Assembly: GCF_001601825.1 (NCBI RefSeq) | Contig: NZ_LUJK01000014.1 | Coordinates: 1-62,306, forward strand | Length of the DNA stretch: 62,306 bases | Source of the DNA: Limnobacter sp. CACIAM 66H1 | GTDB lineage: Bacteria > Pseudomonadota > Gammaproteobacteria > Burkholderiales > Burkholderiaceae_B | Reading direction: 5' to 3' | Part shown: positions 42,784 to 52,998 of the stretch, one piece after another | Layout: each line of letters opens with the position of its first letter | Numbering within the stretch: the first letter of the stretch is position 1 | Program-made: the position numbers and the translations under genes | Notes under the pieces: model-generated | Databases searched by the model: none | Seen by the model: the letters and a program-made list of their open reading frames with translations, nothing else | What the model was told of the DNA's origin: nothing

Positions 42784-44622
42784 ATGAGTTTGCTCGACAT
42801 CCATGGACTAACGACTCGCTTGGCCAGTGAGGCGGGTTGGGTGCACGCGCTCGACGATATTTCTCTGGCCATTGAAAAGGGACAAACCTTCGCCTTGGTG
42901 GGTGAATCAGGTTGCGGCAAGTCAATGACAGCGCTCAGTATTGCCCGCTTGCTGCCAGACAGTGGAGCAATTGTTGCCGGGCAGGTGAAGTTGAACGACA
43001 GTGGCGCCGGTGCTGACAGCACCGATGTGCTAAGGATCAGCGAAACCGCGATGCGCACCCTGCGCGGAAAGCGCATCGCCATGATTTTTCAGGAGCCCGG
43101 TACAAGCCTGAACCCGGTGATGACTGTGGGCGATCAGCTCTGCGAGATCATCTGTTTGCACACGGGTGCCAGCAGGTCTCAGGCCTTGAATGAAGCTGAA
43201 GAGTGGCTGGGCAGGGTGGGTATTCCAGAGCCCAAAAAGCGCTTGCAGCAGTACCCCTTCGAAATGTCGGGTGGGCAAAAACAGCGAGTCATGATTGCCA
43301 TGGCCCTGAGTGTCAAGCCTGACTTGCTGATTGCGGACGAACCCACCACCGCACTGGATGTGTCCATTCAGGCGCAAGTACTGGATTTGTTGAAAACTCT
43401 GCAGCGAGAGCAGGGCATGGCCATGTTGCTGATTACGCACGACTTGGCGATTGTTAAACAAATGGCGGACACGGTGGGGCTGATGTACGCTGGCCAACTC
43501 GTTGAGAAAGCAAGCACTGCTGAATTTTTTGCGGCTCCACGCCATCCTTACGCACATGCACTGGTGAAGTCTTTGCCCAGTCAGGCCCAGCGTGGGCAAG
43601 CTTTGTACGCGCTGGAAGGACGTGTACCATCTTTGGTGAATCCCAAACCAGGTTGCCGGTTTGCTGCCCGTTGTATACATGCGCAGGACACATGCAGCCA
43701 AGGCACGCCGCAATTGCTTCAAGCCACCGAGACGCATTCAGTTCGATGTTTCTACCATGCTGATTTGTCATTCTCCAAGCCGGATTCAGGCGACCTGGAC
43801 AAAGCCATCGGTGTTTCTGGAGGCGCTGCCCCACGTGTCGTATTAAAAACCGTGTCCTTGTCGGTGGCTTATCCTGAGAAGGGTGGTTTTCTGCGGAAGC
43901 GCTTCAAACCTGTTTTGAACAAACTCGACATCACCTTGCTACAGGGTCGTACCGTGGCCTTGGTGGGAGAGTCGGGGTCGGGTAAAACCACGGCAGCCCG
44001 CGCCTTGCTCGGATTGTTGGGCAGCAATGCGAAAGTGGACGGCGATGTGCTGATGGACAGCAGACCGCTTCGCCAGTGGGCAGAGCGTGGACCGAACGGC
44101 TGGCGTTCTAAAATTCAGTTTGTATTCCAGGATCCCTTCGCTTCGCTGAATCCACGCCATCGCATTGCTGAAATCCTGGAGGAGCCTTTGCTGAGTTTGC
44201 GCCCTGAGATGGACTCCGTAGCTCGCAAGGCCCGAGTATTGAAAGTGATTGACCAAGTCAGCATTCCAGAGGAGGCCCTGGCCCGTTTTCCGCATGAATT
44301 CTCGGGAGGTCAACGCCAGAGAATTGCGATTGCCCGTGCCCTGGTTTCAGAGCCCAAGATATTGATTTGTGATGAACCCACTTCTGCGCTGGATGTGTCG
44401 GTCCAGGCTCAAATCTTGAATTTGCTGAAACGCTTGCAGACAGAAACGGGTGTGGCCATGTTGTTCATTACTCATAACCTGGCAGTGGTTCAGTATCTGG
44501 CAGATGAAGTGGTCGTATTAAGGCATGGGGATGTGGTCGAGCGTGGCTCTGCCGAGCAGTTGTTCGCCAACCCTCAACATGCATATACCCGTCAATTGAT
44601 TGATGCAGCCCCGGTATTGTGA
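42784..44622 (+). CDS. Double-ATPase ABC protein (YejF/DppD-DppF fusion type)
   Basis: 612 residues with two nucleotide-binding domains. The first has ALVGESGCGKSMT, LSGGQ-like MSGGQKQRVMIA and DEPTTALDVS. The second has LVGESGSGKTTAA, FSGGQRQRIAIA and DEPTSALDVS. Between the domains is the oligopeptide-type C-terminal segment with PGCRFAARCIHAQDTCSQ, which in homologues binds an iron-sulfur cluster. It energises the two permeases. The substrate (peptide, microcin-like or opine) cannot be told. Confidence 0.93.
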   Translation: MSLLDIHGLTTRLASEAGWVHALDDISLAIEKGQTFALVGESGCGKSMTALSIARLLPDSGAIVAGQVKLNDSGAGADSTDVLRISETAMRTLRGKRIAMIFQEPGTSLNPVMTVGDQLCEIICLHTGASRSQALNEAEEWLGRVGIPEPKKRLQQYPFEMSGGQKQRVMIAMALSVKPDLLIADEPTTALDVSIQAQVLDLLKTLQREQGMAMLLITHDLAIVKQMADTVGLMYAGQLVEKASTAEFFAAPRHPYAHALVKSLPSQAQRGQALYALEGRVPSLVNPKPGCRFAARCIHAQDTCSQGTPQLLQATETHSVRCFYHADLSFSKPDSGDLDKAIGVSGGAAPRVVLKTVSLSVAYPEKGGFLRKRFKPVLNKLDITLLQGRTVALVGESGSGKTTAARALLGLLGSNAKVDGDVLMDSRPLRQWAERGPNGWRSKIQFVFQDPFASLNPRHRIAEILEEPLLSLRPEMDSVARKARVLKVIDQVSIPEEALARFPHEFSGGQRQRIAIARALVSEPKILICDEPTSALDVSVQAQILNLLKRLQTETGVAMLFITHNLAVVQYLADEVVVLRHGDVVERGSAEQLFANPQHAYTRQLIDAAPVL

Positions 44623-44626
44623 CTCG

Positions 44627-45919
44627 TCAGGATTCCCAATTGCCTGGCTTTGGGGCGTGTGGAATGTTCAACTTCATACCAGGTTTGATAAGTTTTTTCT
44701 TGCTCAGGCCGTTGAGTCTTTGTAAAGATTTCACACTCACATCAAAGCGTTGGGCAATTTCTCCCAAGGTATCCCCTTTTTGTACCGTGTAACTGCGTTG
44801 GGTTTTTGGGGGCTTGTACTGTTTCAGGCTGGCCTGGATTTTTGCGCTGTATTCAACTGGCACCAGCAAGGTATTGCTGTGAGCGGCGTACAAAACCGGT
44901 TGATTCAAACCTGGATTCAGTTTGCGAATCAGTTCCAGTTCGACGCCTGCCAAACGAGCAATTTCGCGAAGATCGACATCCGAGTTACGTTTTATTTCAG
45001 CAAAGTAAGGCTTGTTTGGAAACTTGGGTAAATCCAGGCCAAAGCGTTCGGGGCTTTGAATCAGGTTTTTAAGCGCTTGAAGTTTGGGAATGTAGTGCCG
45101 TGTTTCAAGGGGTAATTCAAGGTTGTCCAAAGTGGGTTCCAGACCGGCTTCCTGCGCTTTTTTGACGGCACGAAGCACCGAACCCTCGCCCCAGTTATAA
45201 GAAAGCAAAGCCAGGTGCCAGTCGCCATGCATGTCATAAAGATAGGTAAGGTAGTCCAGTGCAGCGCGGGTAGAGGCCAATAAATCCCGTCTTTCATCAA
45301 CCCACTTGTTTTGTTTCAAGTCAAACTGACGTCCCGTACTGGGAATAAACTGCCACAACCCTTCTGCAGCGGAAGGAGAGCGAGCGTGGGGATTGAACTG
45401 GCTTTCAATGAAAGGCAAGATCGCCAACTCGGAGGGCATGCCGCGTTTGGCACATTCTTGGGCAATGAAATAAATATAGGGCTCAGACCGCTGCAACATG
45501 CTCTTTACCATGCGCTTGTTTTTCAGCAAGGCGCGTTCTCGCACTTTGACTGCCTGAGTTTCCAGATCGGGTATTGAAAATCCTTTTCGAATGTCAGCCC
45601 ACACATCGCCGGGCTCTTCTGAAAAGTCCAAGGTTACTAGGTCATGGGGCCCGGACATTTTCAATTCAAGCCCCGGGTTTGGCGCTACCAGGCCGAACAT
45701 CTGTACCTCCTCGTTGCCGGCATTCAGTGCTAATTCTGACTGCTGCGCATTGCCCCATGCCTGATTGGGCGTCGCCACAATCCACGCCAAAATCGCAAAT
45801 ATTGCCCGATAACGGCCAATACTGGCCACCGTGGCAAGTTGCTTGATTCCATTTTTGAATGAGTCAGGCTGCAAAGGATTGGGTTGCCGGGCAGGGCAAA
45901 GAGCAAAATGAAAGTGCAT
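44627..45919 (-). CDS. mltD: Membrane-bound lytic murein transglycosylase D-like protein
   Basis: 430 residues with an N-terminal signal region (GRYRAIFAILAWIVATPNQA). The SLT domain has ELAILPFIESQFNPHA, where the Glu in FIES is catalytic, and EGLWQFIPSTGRQF. The C-terminus has one clear LysM domain (YTVQKGDTLGEIAQRFDVSV ... IKPGMKLNIP) and a degenerate one before it (LREIARLAGVELELIRKLNP). It cleaves peptidoglycan glycan strands in the periplasm or outer membrane. It lies downstream of gloB on the same strand and converges on the ABC operon. Confidence 0.9.
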   Translation of the reverse strand: MHFHFALCPARQPNPLQPDSFKNGIKQLATVASIGRYRAIFAILAWIVATPNQAWGNAQQSELALNAGNEEVQMFGLVAPNPGLELKMSGPHDLVTLDFSEEPGDVWADIRKGFSIPDLETQAVKVRERALLKNKRMVKSMLQRSEPYIYFIAQECAKRGMPSELAILPFIESQFNPHARSPSAAEGLWQFIPSTGRQFDLKQNKWVDERRDLLASTRAALDYLTYLYDMHGDWHLALLSYNWGEGSVLRAVKKAQEAGLEPTLDNLELPLETRHYIPKLQALKNLIQSPERFGLDLPKFPNKPYFAEIKRNSDVDLREIARLAGVELELIRKLNPGLNQPVLYAAHSNTLLVPVEYSAKIQASLKQYKPPKTQRSYTVQKGDTLGEIAQRFDVSVKSLQRLNGLSKKKLIKPGMKLNIPHAPKPGNWES

Positions 45920-46038
45920 CCTATGTTGAACTTATGTGTAGGTCAATCGAGAGTTGACCCATGCCCCAGCCCGAGTGATACCCCTTGAATTATTTCAAAT
46001 CAGTATTTTTGTAAAAAAATGTTAACTGGTGATTGCGA

Positions 46039-46812
46039 TTAGAAGTGGTCTTTTGCTTCACGTATTTGTTTGAATTCAATGGGATTTTCAGCATTGATAA
46101 ACAAATTGCTGAGCCGCTCAACACCCAGTGTTGTCGGAATAGTGCTTAAGCCTTGCTCCCGAATTCTTCGGACTTCAATTTCTCGTGCTTCAATATTTTT
46201 GGAGTCGGGTGAATAGGCCCTGGCGAATCTTATGTTCGATTCAGTGTATTCATGTGCACAGAACACACGGGTATTGGCCGGGAATTGATTGAGTTTTTGA
46301 AGGGATTCAAACATTTGTTGGGCACTGCCTTCAAACAGCCGTCCGCAACCTCCAGAGAACAGGGTGTCGCCCGGAAACATCCAGACTTCGTCACTCTTCA
46401 TGGTGTCTTTCAACTCAATCACGTAGGCCAGGTGGTCCACCGTGTGGCCGGGTACTTCAAATACCCGAGCGATCAGGCAATGCACATCCACCATGTCACC
46501 TTCGCGTACGGGGCGGTTGACCTGTGCAACCCGTCCACTCGCCGGGCCATACACAGGAAGGTTTTTACCAGCTTTGCTCAACAGTGCGTCGATTCCACCC
46601 ACGTGGTCCATGTGATGATGGGTGACCAAAATACCGCTAAGATGGAAGCCATGTGAATCCAGAAAATCTTGAACTGACTTACTGCAACCCGGGTCTACCA
46701 CCATGCAGGCCTTGCTGGGTTCATGAACAATCGCCCACAGGTAGTTGTCCTGAAAGGCCGGGATACCGTAGACCGACCAATTCGAAACTTGAGAAGACTT
46801 GAATGATTCCAT
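46039..46812 (-). CDS. gloB: Hydroxyacylglutathione hydrolase (glyoxalase II)
   Basis: 257 residues from the ATG at 46812. The metal-binding motif is VTHHHMDHVGG, with HTVDHLAY, PGDTLFSGGCGRLFEGSAQQ and FCAHEYTESNIRFA; this matches glyoxalase II. It hydrolyses S-lactoylglutathione to lactate and glutathione. The start is preceded by YGIPAFQDNYLW, which most family members have near residue 5-15, so the upstream extension to 46860 is unlikely. Its start overlaps the divergent methyltransferase start. Confidence 0.92.
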   Translation of the reverse strand: MESFKSSQVSNWSVYGIPAFQDNYLWAIVHEPSKACMVVDPGCSKSVQDFLDSHGFHLSGILVTHHHMDHVGGIDALLSKAGKNLPVYGPASGRVAQVNRPVREGDMVDVHCLIARVFEVPGHTVDHLAYVIELKDTMKSDEVWMFPGDTLFSGGCGRLFEGSAQQMFESLQKLNQFPANTRVFCAHEYTESNIRFARAYSPDSKNIEAREIEVRRIREQGLSTIPTTLGVERLSNLFINAENPIEFKQIREAKDHF

Positions 46813-47621
46813 CTGAACCCCTGAACGACTTGAGTACGCAACAAGCCCAAATGTTAGCACTCGATGCCTGGTTGAATACGCCAGCGGGCCGGTACTTTAC
46901 AAGCCGCGAGCAGGCCTGGATTGATTCAGTGGTTCCTGATCTGTTCGGTTTCCGGGCTGTGCAATTGGGCACTCGGCTCGTGGATGGTTTGAAAGAAAGC
47001 CGGATACCCCACAAGGCCTATGTGCAGCAGGGCTTGGTGGCCAGTAAACCCGATGGTGTGGAAGTGATCACGCCCGATTGTTTTGCCGAGTTTGAAGAAT
47101 TGCCTTTCGAGAGCCAGTCGCTGGACATGATTGTGCTGCCCCATGTGCTTGAATTCTCTGAGGATCCGCACCAGCTGTTGCGGGAGGTTGAGCGCGTGTT
47201 GATGCCTGAGGGAAGGGTAGTAATCACCGGTTTCAATCCAATGTCGCTGTGGGGCCTGCGCCATGCAGCGCTAAAACGTTGGGCACCTGTGTGGCCAGAA
47301 GGTTGTGAGCCTATCCATTTAAGCCGTTTGAAAGACTGGTTGAAACTGTTGTCCTGCGAACCTGAGTTTGGTCGGTTTGGTTGTTACCGTTTCCCGGCAT
47401 TCACCGAAAGGGGTTTAAGTCGAATGGGCTTCATGGAGCATGCGGGTGATCGCTGGTGGCCTGTATGTGGCGCTGTCTATTTTGTTTGTGCAGTCAAAAG
47501 AGTGCGCGGCATGCGCTTGATTGGCCCGGCATTCAAAGACAAAAAGGTATCTGCACGCCAACTAAAACCCGTGGCCAATAAGGCGCTGAATAAAACACCT
47601 ACAATAGGCGACCGTGGATAA
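46803..47621 (+). CDS. Class I SAM-dependent methyltransferase
   Basis: 272 residues from the ATG at 46803 (ribosome site GAGAAG); the ATG at 46851 is an alternative. Features of the Methyltransf_11-like group are LPFESQSLDMIVLPHVLEFS and LLREVERVLMPEGRVVITGF, with a weak motif I. A methyltransferase between gloB and rnhA is a conserved arrangement in Betaproteobacteria. Target unknown. It is divergent from gloB with overlapping starts. Confidence 0.82.
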   Translation: MIPSEPLNDLSTQQAQMLALDAWLNTPAGRYFTSREQAWIDSVVPDLFGFRAVQLGTRLVDGLKESRIPHKAYVQQGLVASKPDGVEVITPDCFAEFEELPFESQSLDMIVLPHVLEFSEDPHQLLREVERVLMPEGRVVITGFNPMSLWGLRHAALKRWAPVWPEGCEPIHLSRLKDWLKLLSCEPEFGRFGCYRFPAFTERGLSRMGFMEHAGDRWWPVCGAVYFVCAVKRVRGMRLIGPAFKDKKVSARQLKPVANKALNKTPTIGDRG

Positions 47622-47639
47622 GGCCAACAGGATCGAATT

Positions 47640-48095
47640 GTGACTGAACAAAGAATTGCCAACGTCGTGATGTATGCCGACGGGGCTTGCAAGGGTAACC
47701 CGGGGCCTGGCGGCTGGGGGGTGTTCCTGCAATCGGGTGATCATGCCAAAGAATTGTGTGGTGGTGAATTGAACACCACCAACAACCGCATGGAATTGAC
47801 TGCTGTCATCGAAGGGTTGAATGCTTTAAAAAAGCGTTGCAGTATCGACGTGTACACCGATTCGCAGTACGTGCGTAAAGGTGTACTGGAGTGGATGCCA
47901 AAGTGGAAGATGAACGGCTGGAAAACATCGGACAAGAAACCGGTGAAGAATGCCGATTTGTGGCAAATACTTGATGAAGCCAGCGTACGGCACTTGGTGC
48001 GATGGCATTGGGTGAAGGGCCATTCTGGCAACCCTGGCAACGAAAAGGCGGATGCCCTTGCAAACCTGGGCGTAGAAAAGGCGATGAAACAATGA
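47640..48095 (+). CDS. rnhA: Ribonuclease HI
   Basis: 151 residues, GTG start. The catalytic set is in [15 protein letters not shown] (Asp), [11 protein letters not shown] (Glu), [10 protein letters not shown] (Asp) and the late [13 protein letters not shown] (His, Asp). It removes the RNA strand of RNA-DNA hybrids. Its stop overlaps the dnaQ start by 4 bases (ATGA), as in many Betaproteobacteria. Confidence 0.96.
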   Translation: MTEQRIANVVMYADGACKGNPGPGGWGVFLQSGDHAKELCGGELNTTNNRMELTAVIEGLNALKKRCSIDVYTDSQYVRKGVLEWMPKWKMNGWKTSDKKPVKNADLWQILDEASVRHLVRWHWVKGHSGNPGNEKADALANLGVEKAMKQ

Positions 48096-48814
48096 GATAT
48101 GTAGTACTGGATACAGAAACAACCGGCCTTGAAGTCAGGCAGGGCCACCGCATCATCGAAATTGGTTGCATTGAGGTCAATGGTCGGCAGGTGACCGACC
48201 ATCATTTTCACCAGTACATCAATCCGGAGCGCGAGGTTGATGAGGGTGCATTCCAGGTGCACGGAATTTCCGATGAAATGTTGGCAGACAAGCCGAAATT
48301 CAAGCAAATTGCCAAAGACTTTCTTGATTTTGTGCAGGGCAGTACCCTGATCATTCACAACGCATCATTTGATATTGGCTTTCTGGATGGTGAACTTGAA
48401 CGCTTGGGCTTGGGCAAGATGGCCGACTATGTCGAAGGCGTGATTGATTCACTGGGCATGGCGCGTGAAATGTTTCCGGGCAAACGCAACAACCTGGATG
48501 CGTTGTGCGACCGGCTGGGTGTCAACAATGCTCACCGCCAGTTGCACGGGGCGCTGCTGGACTCGCAAATTCTGGCGGAAGTCTATTTGGCGATGACCCG
48601 CGGGCAGGATAGCCTGGTGATCGATCTGAATGCGCATCACGACGACGATGGTGTAGAACGAATCAAACTGGGTGCTTTGAATCTGCCAGAGCCTGAACCC
48701 AGCGAAGAGGAGCTGGCCTTGCATGTGGCTTACCTTGCAGACATCGAGAAAGCGGCGAAAGCCCCTAGCGTATGGAGCAAAATCAGCCAGCCAGCTGACG
48801 AACAAGCGGTTTAA
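48092..48814 (+). CDS. dnaQ: DNA polymerase III epsilon subunit (proofreading exonuclease)
   Basis: 240 residues from the ATG at 48092. The DEDDh exonuclease motifs are [22 protein letters not shown] and [16 protein letters not shown]-terminal extension after about residue 180 should bind the alpha subunit. It overlaps rnhA by 4 bases. Confidence 0.95.
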   Translation: MRYVVLDTETTGLEVRQGHRIIEIGCIEVNGRQVTDHHFHQYINPEREVDEGAFQVHGISDEMLADKPKFKQIAKDFLDFVQGSTLIIHNASFDIGFLDGELERLGLGKMADYVEGVIDSLGMAREMFPGKRNNLDALCDRLGVNNAHRQLHGALLDSQILAEVYLAMTRGQDSLVIDLNAHHDDDGVERIKLGALNLPEPEPSEEELALHVAYLADIEKAAKAPSVWSKISQPADEQAV

Positions 48815-48825
48815 GGAGGTTTGCC

Positions 48826-51123
48826 ATGAAAAAGGCAATTGCATGGGGTTTGGGTATTGTGGTGGGCGTGCCAGTGGTATTGGCGGCTACCGCAGCAATC
48901 TTGGTGAATACCATTGACCAGCAGGCCTTGCTGAACAAAGCCACTGCGGTTGTCAAAGAAAAGCAGCAACGTGACTTGGCCTTCACCGGCCCTGTTCAGC
49001 TCAAGTGGTTCCCGTCAATTGGTGCCGATTTGACGGGTGTCACCCTTTCTGAATTCCAAAGTACCGATCAATTTTTGAAGGCTGACAAAGTCAGTATTTC
49101 ACTGGCCTTGTTGCCGCTGCTAAGTTCAGAGGTGGTGGTTGACGCGGTACAAGCCAGTGGTGTCACCGTGAATGTGGTGAAAAATGCCGATGGCAAGTTC
49201 AACTTTGATGATTTGAGCAATCCTGAGAATAAAGATGTATCCCAAGCTGAGCCTGAGCCAAATCCACAAGCCGATCAGCAGGCACTGAATTTTTCAGTGG
49301 ATTCGGTTGCGCTTGAAAACCTGAATGTGACTTACGTCGACAAGCAGACGGGCCTGGAGGCCTCACTGAACAACTTCGCCATGCAAAGTGGTCGTATAGA
49401 GCCAGGTGTACCTACTGAGATTGAGTTGAACGGCAATGTGAAGGCCAACAAGCCGCAAGCCGATTTGAACATCAACTTGAATACCCGCCTTGAGTTTGGA
49501 TTGGGTGAAAATCTGTATGCGAACTTTGAGAACCTGAAGTTTGCTGTGTTGGGCCAACTGGATCAGCAACAGGCCGATGTGAATGTGCAGGCCAGTACCC
49601 TGAATGTGAACCCGAATACCTTGGAGTTGAAAGCACAGTCGCTGGATGCCAAAGCCAAAGGCCAACTTCCGAACGTAGGTGCATTCGACGTCAGCCTGAG
49701 CTCGCCTTCTCTCGAACTCAGCGACACTGTGGCGCGTGGTGAGGCATTTAACTTCAAGGCTGACTTGAAGCAGCCCACGCGCAGTATCAATGCCACACTC
49801 GATTTAACCGGTTTGCAGGGCAACTTGAAGCAGGCGGTGTCTGCTGCCTTGACCACCACCCTGAACATGGTGGAAGGCGAGCGCACCGTGAATTTGCAGC
49901 TGGCCAGCCCCATGAGCTTGAACATGAAAAGCCAATTGATTGAGTTGGCAGCTTTGACAGGTCAACTGGATGTGAAAGACCCGGCATTACCAAAAAAACA
50001 GGCCAGCATGCCTTTGGCAGGGCGCTTGGCGGTGAACAACACGGAAAAAACTGCTGAGCTGGATTTGAACTCGAAATTTGAGGCCACCAGTTTTGATTTG
50101 AAAGCGGCCGTGAAGAATTTTGCCAAACCGGCGATCACCGCTGTATTGAATGCCGACAAGCTGGACATTGATGCCTTGCTGCCACCCAAGAAAAACACAG
50201 GCACCGAGACCACGGCAAGTTCGGGTGAGCAAGCCAAAGACACGCCTGTTGACCTGAGCCCGTTGCGTCACTTGAATCTGGATGTGACCGCCAACATTGG
50301 CGAACTGAAAGTGTCGAATATTCAAGCCCAGCAATTGAAAACAAAGGCAGTGGCGCGAGGTGGCAAGCTGACGATCTCGCCGCTGGATGCAAAACTGTAC
50401 GGAGGTTCGACCACAGGTTTAATCACAGCGGATGCGAATACTCAAACCGTGACCGTGAACCAGAACATGACCAGCGTACAAATTCAACCAGTGATCAAGG
50501 CGCTGCTGGACAAAGACATGTTGGAAGGCAAAGGCAATGTGGGTATCAATATTCGAACCACAGGCAATACGGTGAATCAGATGAAAGCGGCTTTGGATGG
50601 CAAGGTTTCGGTGAGTCTTCAAGATGGTGCCATCAAAGGGATCAACCTGGCCGAGAGGTTCAGAAATGCAAAGTCGCTGTTAAGCAGTGGCAGTAACTCC
50701 ACTCAAAAAACCGACACCACCCAGAAAACCGATTTCAGCTCAATGGCAGTCAGTTTTGACATTGCCAATGGCGTGGCCACTTCGAATGATTTGAATGTGA
50801 TGGCTCCGCTGTTTCGAATTGGAGGTGCTGGGCAGGTGAATCTGGTCAAGAACAGCCTGGATTATCTGGCGCGAGCCTCAATCGTAGCCACCAGCACAGG
50901 GCAGGGCGGTAAAACGCTGGATTCTGGCTTGAATGGGGTCACCGTACCCGTTCGTTTGTACGGTCCGTTCACCGGGGTGCAATGGGAATTGCAGTTCAAG
51001 GATTTGGCCAAAGAAGCGGCCAAAGCCAAATTGCAGCCCAAAATTGATGAGAAAAAAGAAGAGTTGAAGGGCAAGGCTGAGGAAAAGGTAAAAGATGCAT
51101 TGAAAGGTTTCCTCAATCGCTGA
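48826..51123 (+). CDS. AsmA-family protein
   Basis: 765 residues. One N-terminal membrane helix (WGLGIVVGVPVVLAATAAIL) and then a long beta-rich periplasmic part. AsmA features are VQLKWFPSIGADLTGVTLSE near residue 55 and FEAMLRVANGVATSNDL-type C-terminal region (VSFDIANGVATSNDLNVMA). The C-terminus is a Lys/Glu-rich helix. AsmA proteins span the envelope and are thought to move phospholipids to the outer membrane. The gene follows dnaQ by 11 bases with an AAGGAGG ribosome site, so it is in the same transcript. Confidence 0.88.
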   Translation: MKKAIAWGLGIVVGVPVVLAATAAILVNTIDQQALLNKATAVVKEKQQRDLAFTGPVQLKWFPSIGADLTGVTLSEFQSTDQFLKADKVSISLALLPLLSSEVVVDAVQASGVTVNVVKNADGKFNFDDLSNPENKDVSQAEPEPNPQADQQALNFSVDSVALENLNVTYVDKQTGLEASLNNFAMQSGRIEPGVPTEIELNGNVKANKPQADLNINLNTRLEFGLGENLYANFENLKFAVLGQLDQQQADVNVQASTLNVNPNTLELKAQSLDAKAKGQLPNVGAFDVSLSSPSLELSDTVARGEAFNFKADLKQPTRSINATLDLTGLQGNLKQAVSAALTTTLNMVEGERTVNLQLASPMSLNMKSQLIELAALTGQLDVKDPALPKKQASMPLAGRLAVNNTEKTAELDLNSKFEATSFDLKAAVKNFAKPAITAVLNADKLDIDALLPPKKNTGTETTASSGEQAKDTPVDLSPLRHLNLDVTANIGELKVSNIQAQQLKTKAVARGGKLTISPLDAKLYGGSTTGLITADANTQTVTVNQNMTSVQIQPVIKALLDKDMLEGKGNVGINIRTTGNTVNQMKAALDGKVSVSLQDGAIKGINLAERFRNAKSLLSSGSNSTQKTDTTQKTDFSSMAVSFDIANGVATSNDLNVMAPLFRIGGAGQVNLVKNSLDYLARASIVATSTGQGGKTLDSGLNGVTVPVRLYGPFTGVQWELQFKDLAKEAAKAKLQPKIDEKKEELKGKAEEKVKDALKGFLNR

Positions 51124-51228
51124 GTTGCGCCGACAAACCAACAAAAAAAGGGGGGGCATGGGGCTAAGTGCTTTGTGAGCCAATAGTTTGCTAACATCAA
51201 GGCAAATTATTTCTACAACGGTGCCCCT

Positions 51229-52968
51229 GTGTCTGAACCCGCTGACTTGCCAGTCATTGAGCTAAGTTACGCCATTGAGCTTTTGTCCAAAAAGCTCGAA
51301 ATTCAGTCCGCCGAAGCTGAACAGTTAATTCGACTGGCAAAGCTGGTGCGCTTGCCTCGCGGCCAAACTTTGTTTGAACAAGGTCAGCCTAGCCATCATT
51401 TTTATCTCCTGTTGCAAGGTCAGTTAAAAGGGCAGCGTTTTCGCCCTGATGGTTTTCAAGACTTGACCCTTTCTTTTTTCCCGGGAGAAATGATCGGCGA
51501 GCTTGGTTTTTTTGATCAAGCCCCACGCACACTTTCAATCTCTGCTCGCAGAGACAGCGTATTACTTGAAATCGACCAAACTGCGCTCGAGAAGTTTGGT
51601 GAGTTCAGTCGCTCGGTTTATCACCACCTGATCCGAATGCTGGTATCCCGTTTCAAGCGTGAACTTGGCTACAGTGGCCCCTTGAAGCAACACCAGTTCA
51701 TTTTGTTTCAATCGTTTGTTCGCCCCGAGGGTTTGGGCACCCAGGCGGTTGAAGGCTTTCAGTCCGCCATGGCCCGGCATTGTGAGTTGCGACGCTGGAA
51801 ACAGCTTGGTGAAGTAACCCCGCCGAGTTCTGTCAGTGCCAAAGACTGGGTGGTTGAAATGATTGAGACAGAACCTCTGGAAGCATTGGACGATCGTCTG
51901 ATTGAAGAACTTGATTGCATGGTGGTCATGCTTTGCGCAAGCACCTTGAACGATTCGCGCAGTTGCGAGTTGCTGAAAGCGCAGTTGAAAAGCGCCGACG
52001 ACGATTTGCCGGTTTGGTTTGTACTGGTGCATGAAGCGGCTTGGGTTGAGCAATCGGTGGTGGAGAGAATACGAAGTACTTTTGGCGGCGGTTTCAAGCT
52101 GTTGCATGTACGGCGTGGTCACCACTCTGACAACGCGCGCGTGGCACGGCATGTTTTGGGCCTCACCCTGGGCTTGGTACTGGGTGGTGGCGGTGCCCGT
52201 GGATTTGCACATGCCGGCTTTTTTCAGGCCCTCGAAGAGGCAGGTGTTGTAGTCGACTCAGTCGGCGGCACCTCCATGGGGGCTTTGGTGGGCGCACTCA
52301 TTTCCTCCGGGCGCTCAGCGGCAGAGGTTAGCAAGGCGCTCGCCATCAGTTTCAAGAAAGGTTTGCCATTCAAACTGACAGACTACTGGATACCCAAACA
52401 TGGCTTTGTGAAAAGCAAGGCTGTCGACGAGGTGTATCAAAAAGCATTTGGTGATTCGTTAATTGAGGACCAGCCGATTCCGTTTTTCGCCATCAGTTGC
52501 AATTTGACGACGGGTAACCAGTTCCTGTTTGAACAAGGCCCGTTGTGGAAGGCTGTGCGCGCCAGTACTTCCATCCCGGTATTTTTTGAGCCATTCATGG
52601 CGGGCAGGCAGGTCATGGTGGATGGCGCCTTGGTGAACAACGTACCGGTCGATTGCATGCGTGCCCGTGGTGCACGAAAAATTCTGACTGTCGATGTGGG
52701 TCTTGAAGAAGACATCACCGCGCACATGGTCAATGACAGCAGTGTACAAATGCCCACCATGATGAAATCGCTCATGCGCGTCATAGAACTGGGTGGTATT
52801 GAGAAGTCACGGCAGGCCAAAGTGATCAGTGACCTGTATGTTCAACCCTCCATTGAAAAAATCGGATTGATGGAGTTTGAGCGAAGAGAAGAGATCGTTG
52901 CCTTGGGTTACGAGGCAGGGCGTCAGGCAATTCCGGATATACTGGGCTTGCTTCACAAAACTACATAA
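51229..52968 (+). CDS. Cyclic-nucleotide-binding patatin-like phospholipase (NTE type)
   Basis: 579 residues, GTG start. Residues about 20-140 are a cyclic-nucleotide-binding domain (LVRLPRGQTLFEQGQPSHHF, FFPGEMIGELGFFDQAPRTL). The patatin domain from about 310 has the oxyanion motif LGGGGARGFAHAG, the nucleophile in GGTSMGALVGA (G-T-S-M-G) and the catalytic Asp in VDGALVNNVPVD. This is the RssA / neuropathy-target-esterase group; binding of a cyclic nucleotide probably tunes lipid hydrolysis. The next gene encodes a cyclic-nucleotide phosphodiesterase-like enzyme 30 bases away. Confidence 0.9.
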   Translation: MSEPADLPVIELSYAIELLSKKLEIQSAEAEQLIRLAKLVRLPRGQTLFEQGQPSHHFYLLLQGQLKGQRFRPDGFQDLTLSFFPGEMIGELGFFDQAPRTLSISARRDSVLLEIDQTALEKFGEFSRSVYHHLIRMLVSRFKRELGYSGPLKQHQFILFQSFVRPEGLGTQAVEGFQSAMARHCELRRWKQLGEVTPPSSVSAKDWVVEMIETEPLEALDDRLIEELDCMVVMLCASTLNDSRSCELLKAQLKSADDDLPVWFVLVHEAAWVEQSVVERIRSTFGGGFKLLHVRRGHHSDNARVARHVLGLTLGLVLGGGGARGFAHAGFFQALEEAGVVVDSVGGTSMGALVGALISSGRSAAEVSKALAISFKKGLPFKLTDYWIPKHGFVKSKAVDEVYQKAFGDSLIEDQPIPFFAISCNLTTGNQFLFEQGPLWKAVRASTSIPVFFEPFMAGRQVMVDGALVNNVPVDCMRARGARKILTVDVGLEEDITAHMVNDSSVQMPTMMKSLMRVIELGGIEKSRQAKVISDLYVQPSIEKIGLMEFERREEIVALGYEAGRQAIPDILGLLHKTT

Positions 52969-52998
52969 CAACGCAGTCGTCATTCTTACGAGGCTTTG

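Noticed and set aside
38110-44622. A true YejABEF microcin C transporter
   Set aside because: The layout fits, but the binding protein and the second permease are much longer than the E. coli proteins, so the substrate should not be transferred.
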